Assembly: GCA_007570785.1 (NCBI GenBank)
Contig: ML660211.1
Coordinates: 4,996,463-5,060,462, forward strand
DNA: 64,000 bases
Reading direction: 5' to 3'
Source of the DNA: Antilocapra americana
Lineage: Eukaryota; Chordata; Mammalia; Artiodactyla; Antilocapridae
The notes under the pieces were generated by a model that saw nothing but the letters and a program-made list of their open reading frames with translations, was not told the DNA's origin and did no database searches. Positions within the stretch are counted from its first letter, which is position 1. Each line of letters opens with the position of its first letter. The position numbers were made by a program, and so were the translations under genes. Of this stretch, positions 60,954 to 64,000 are shown one piece after another.

Positions 60954-62460
60954 AGATACCTTAAAGTGTAAAGTGCCATGTAAACTTTCATAAAACACTT
61001 TGAACCAGCTTCTTTATATCGTATGAGACTAAATTGCAGAAACTTCTGCTTGGGTCTCAACAAATTACCTCTTGTCTCTTTTCAAATATCCTTTTACTCT
61101 TTTTTCAAGATACTGTTGTATATTCCCAAATTTATTTTATGTTATAACGCCTCCTCTTTTCCTCCATATTGCTACTTTTCTTCAAAGGAAGCCCATTAAG
61201 TCATCTCAGGTCAATTATAAAGCCCACTCAGGATTTCCAGGAGAAATACAGAGATTCACAAATTAAGAACAATTTAAACATAAAGCATGTTAACGATGAG
61301 AGCTTTAGGGTTATCATGGACTCATTCATCTTTACTTTCTGTACAAAGATTATATAATTGACTGCAGAGTAAAACAGATCTTTTTTGAGGGGCACAAAGT
61401 TTGCTTTATATTCACCAAATGAAAAAATAATTAAAAATTAAAGTAAAATAGGAAGCAACAAGCTTCATAATTATCATAGCAGCATATTGAAAATCTTGGC
61501 TTTCAGCTGTTACAATCATCTTGCTCCCATTCTTCCTCACATAAGCCAAAATTGAGCCTCTTTTATTCAGACAATTTTCTGGAAATATATTTGATTTGTC
61601 TTTACTTCATTTTTAGGAATTTTATTGTGTAGAAAACCCACTACTGATTTCACTTCTTTTTTCCTTGTCTGTAGGTTTGTTTCTAAGGGTCTCATACAAC
61701 CTCTTATGAAGTTAGTATTTCTCCTTATTGAAAACCTTTCCTTCCTTTTGGAAGATGATGCTAATATTAACTGGAATCTTCTAGAGCAGACTAACATCCA
61801 TTCCTAACAAAGGAAACCTCCCTGCAGACTATTATCAAATGGAACTATTATCTAGTTGGTAGATGCTAATGCAAAGAACACATACCAAATGGAATAACTG
61901 TTCACTTTTCAACTAAATCTTATTTAAAGAGCATCACTTGGATGTTTCTCATCTAGGTAATAGCATTTTAATGTTCCTTCATGAGTCAGTACACTAATCG
62001 ACACTATATAGATTTCTTTTAAAGAGTGAGACTGATCTGTTCTAAAATTGTTATTTGAAGTCAACCCTGAAGCTTAGCAGCATAAGGATTATTTCCATTT
62101 AAATTTTGCTTTAAAATATCTTTTAATATGCTAAAGCCTTTTTATACAGAAAGAAAAATGCTTTTTTGTTTGTTTCCTGTGAAATTTTGAATAATTGGTC
62201 AAGTAATAAGAGCATTCAGGGATCACATTTCTGAAACTCAGTTTTAGTACAGATATGTGACAATTGGTTGTAACTTAATTAGTGAATATTAAGTCAGTTT
62301 TAGTAACAAAAGCTTTTTATTTTTTTTTTAATCTTGAAAGTAGACAAATCTTGACTGGGCCATTTTATTTAACTAAGACATTACATATACTTTTATCTCT
62401 AAATCTGTTGAGTTTTCCTTTCCACTCTTAAGTAGTGTATTTAGCATGGATGTAAAGAAG
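60954..62460. other. Intron, no recognised feature
   Basis: AT-rich; no repeats or exons recognised. Confidence 0.5.
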
Positions 62461-62867
62461 CAGTGGTTCCCAAAACTTTTTTTTTTTTTATTTACAACTC
62501 ATGCTTGCTTGCTTAGTTGCTCAGTCTTGTCCAACTCTTTGCAACCCTTTGGATTGCAGCACACCAAGATCCTCTCTCCATGGGATTTTTCAGGCAAGAA
62601 TACTGTAGTGGGTTGCCATTTCCTTCTCTAGGGGATCTTCCTGACTCAGGGATCAAACTTGCATCTCCTGTATCACAGGTGGATCTTTACCTGCTGAGCC
62701 ATCAGGGAAGCTCATTTATAACTCATGGGGGTCACCAAAACTGTGGATGCCTACACTCCATCTCTAGAATATATTGCTTTATTTGTTATGGAATGGAACT
62801 TGGATTGGGCTTATAAAAAATCCAGGTGACGCTAATGTATACCAAAAGCTTGAGAAGAGAACCACTG
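62461..62867 (+). mobile_element. MER5A-type hAT DNA transposon remnant, split by a SINE
   Basis: Starts with cagtggttcccaaaac (62461-62476) and ends gagaagagaaccactg (62852-62867); these are the terminal inverted repeats of MER5A, a non-autonomous hAT element. The interior text aatccaggtgacgctaatgt fits. A Bov-tA occupies 62504-62713. No 8-bp target duplication is readable any more. Confidence 0.85.
62504..62713 (-). repeat. Bov-tA SINE inside MER5A, with target-site duplication
   Basis: Reverse Bov-tA (gttgctcagtcttgtccaac to ctgagccatcagggaagctc). Flanked by atttacaactcatg (62490-62503) and atttataactcatg (62714-62727), 13 of 14 matching. Confidence 0.95.
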
Positions 62868-63201
62868 TTGTGGGGAAATAAGGTTTCCTTGTTGAAACTA
62901 AATGATTACTGATTGATAAGTCTTCACTGTTTAGCCAGGGAGGTTGCATCCTAGAAATCAGCATGCTTATTTATATGTGCATTTAAATATCTTTAATTTC
63001 CAACCCAGTAGATCTTAAAAGTATCCCTACTACTGCTTGGGTTACAGATAAAAAATTCATAACCCCTAACATTTTCCTATTTGCACTTAAAAATCACTTT
63101 CCACTAAGGATAATATTTGAAAAATCCCATCCTATTTCTTTTTATTGAAAAGAACAGTTTTGTGGAGAGAAAAATATATTTAAGTATAATTAGATGATGA
63201 C
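62868..63201. other. Intron, no recognised feature
   Basis: Nothing recognised. Confidence 0.5.
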
Positions 63202-63214
63202 CAAGTTCATTTAT

Positions 63215-63434
63215 GGGCTTCCCTGGTGGCTCAGACAGTAAAGAATCTGACTGCAATGTGGGAGACCTGAGTTTGATCCTTGGGTTGGGAAGATCTTCTG
63301 GAGGAGGGCATAGTAGCCCACTCCAGTATTATGGCCTGGCCAATCCCATGGACAGAGCAGCCTAGTGGGCTACACTCTTTGGGGTCACAAAGAGTCAGAC
63401 ACGATTGAAGGACTAAGTGCAGCACAGCACACCA
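63215..63434 (+). repeat. Bov-tA SINE, complete, with target-site duplication
   Basis: Full head (gggcttccctggtggctcag) and body to cacgattgaaggactaag. Flanked exactly by caagttcatttat at 63202-63214 and 63435-63447. Confidence 0.95.
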
Positions 63435-63447
63435 CAAGTTCATTTAT

Positions 63448-64000
63448 AATGCAGAAATCATAGCATATTGAACATGAAACTTATTGTGTAGACTGCTTTT
63501 TTTTTTTAGGGAAATAAAAAAGCCCTTGGTTATTCCATGTTCCCTAATTCTCTTTATAAGTTACTTTCTTTCAGATTAAATTGATATTCTGAATTTTGAA
63601 AAACAAGTATTTGTATACTCTCCAGTAGAAGAAATACATAATCAGTGGTGGTGGAGGAGGGGCAGATTCTTTTGTCCTTCTATTAAGACTTCACCCAGGA
63701 GTTTGAAAGCTTGTGGTTGAGGAACACTGGAACCTGAGTCTTAACACCATACGTGCTTTTTACCAACTGTGAATTATTGTGCACACAATTTTACACTGAT
63801 AGTTTATTCATAAAATGAAAAACTTTACCTACTGAAGATACAAAGCTGTGATCAGACCCTAGACTCATCTACATCTTTAAAAATACAGAATCCTAGTTCC
63901 CTAGACACATTGAAACCTAAATTAGGGGAACTTTGTATTCTTTAACATATCTCTTTTCTGTTATCATACAACTTCCCCAAGGACCGTTTCTGAATTTAGA
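63448..64000. other. Intron at the window edge
   Basis: The part 63655-63740 (cacccaggagtttgaaagct, ttgaggaacactgg) is weakly MER5-like. No exon or gene end is seen before the edge. Confidence 0.4.

Larger units (their letters stand above)
1..64000 (+). other. BRINP3: BRINP3 locus, internal part (mostly intron)
   Basis: Two + strand exons at 18274-18379 and 28359-28595 join in frame, so everything between them (9,979 bp) is intron. The flanks are inferred to be the neighbouring introns of the same gene, because the first exon opens inside the reading frame and the second ends on a split codon. No start codon context, promoter CpG island or last exon with stop was found. The final exon of BRINP genes is large, encodes the C-terminal half and would be conspicuous; it is not in the 35 kb downstream. 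BRINP3 is known for very long introns, which agrees with this layout. Confidence 0.75.

Noticed and set aside
60737..60998. Open frames of 71-83 codons
   Set aside because: They also cross an N gap and a poly-A tail.
28596..64000. Terminal BRINP3 exon downstream
   Set aside because: I looked for a long stop-free + strand exon with an acceptor that continues the frame and found none; it must lie beyond the window or, less likely, in the second gap.

Overview
This window is nuclear DNA of a pecoran ruminant, most likely a bovid. The evidence is the repeat content: many Bov-tA SINEs (tRNA-like head plus Bov-A body), two dimeric Bov-A2 SINEs, at least seven BovB (RTE-type) LINE segments, two CHR-type SINEs, and ruminant L1 pieces, on an AT-rich background with older mammalian repeats (MER5A, MLT1 LTRs, L1M). 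I cannot tell cattle, sheep, goat or other bovids apart by eye. There are two assembly gaps, 25053-25452 (400 N) and 60768-60867 (100 N).

The only protein-coding gene I can support lies on the + strand. Two clean internal exons at 18274-18379 and 28359-28595 have consensus splice sites and matching phase. They encode a continuous 113-residue stretch that I recognise as BRINP3 (FAM5C), a secreted neural protein with a MACPF domain. The rest of the window reads as intron: no exon was found in the 18 kb upstream or the 35 kb downstream. Almost all other short open frames are chance frames in AT-rich DNA or remnants of BovB reverse transcriptase and endonuclease.

Layout. 1-1367: GC-rich block fused to antisense BovB. 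1368-7690: intron with short BovB, Bov-tA and Bov-A pieces. 7885-11190: old antisense L1 carrying a Bov-tA. 11222-18273: intron with SINE fragments and an L1 3' end. 18274-18379: exon. 18695-24735: repeat cluster with one Bov-tA, two Bov-A2, a sense BovB and a closely related antisense BovB. 28359-28595: exon. 28905-29650: LTR-like block. 32215-33668: old sense L1. 37163-37900: ERV LTR. 38400-39080 and 46015-46330: a recurring old module. 46735-50290: near full-length antisense BovB. 52890-55775: antisense ruminant L1 with a Bov-tA2 and a BovB nested in it. 59367-60680: mosaic of two MLT1-like LTRs, CHR SINEs and another LTR. 60745-60944: L1 3' end containing the second gap. 62461-62867: MER5A split by a Bov-tA.

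I found no CRISPR array, operon, phage, RNA gene or new enzyme system. What stands out is repeat architecture: nested insertions with readable target-site duplications, an inverted BovB pair, a foldback SINE, shared BovB/L1 leader sequence, and a gap that appears to sit inside a retrotransposon.
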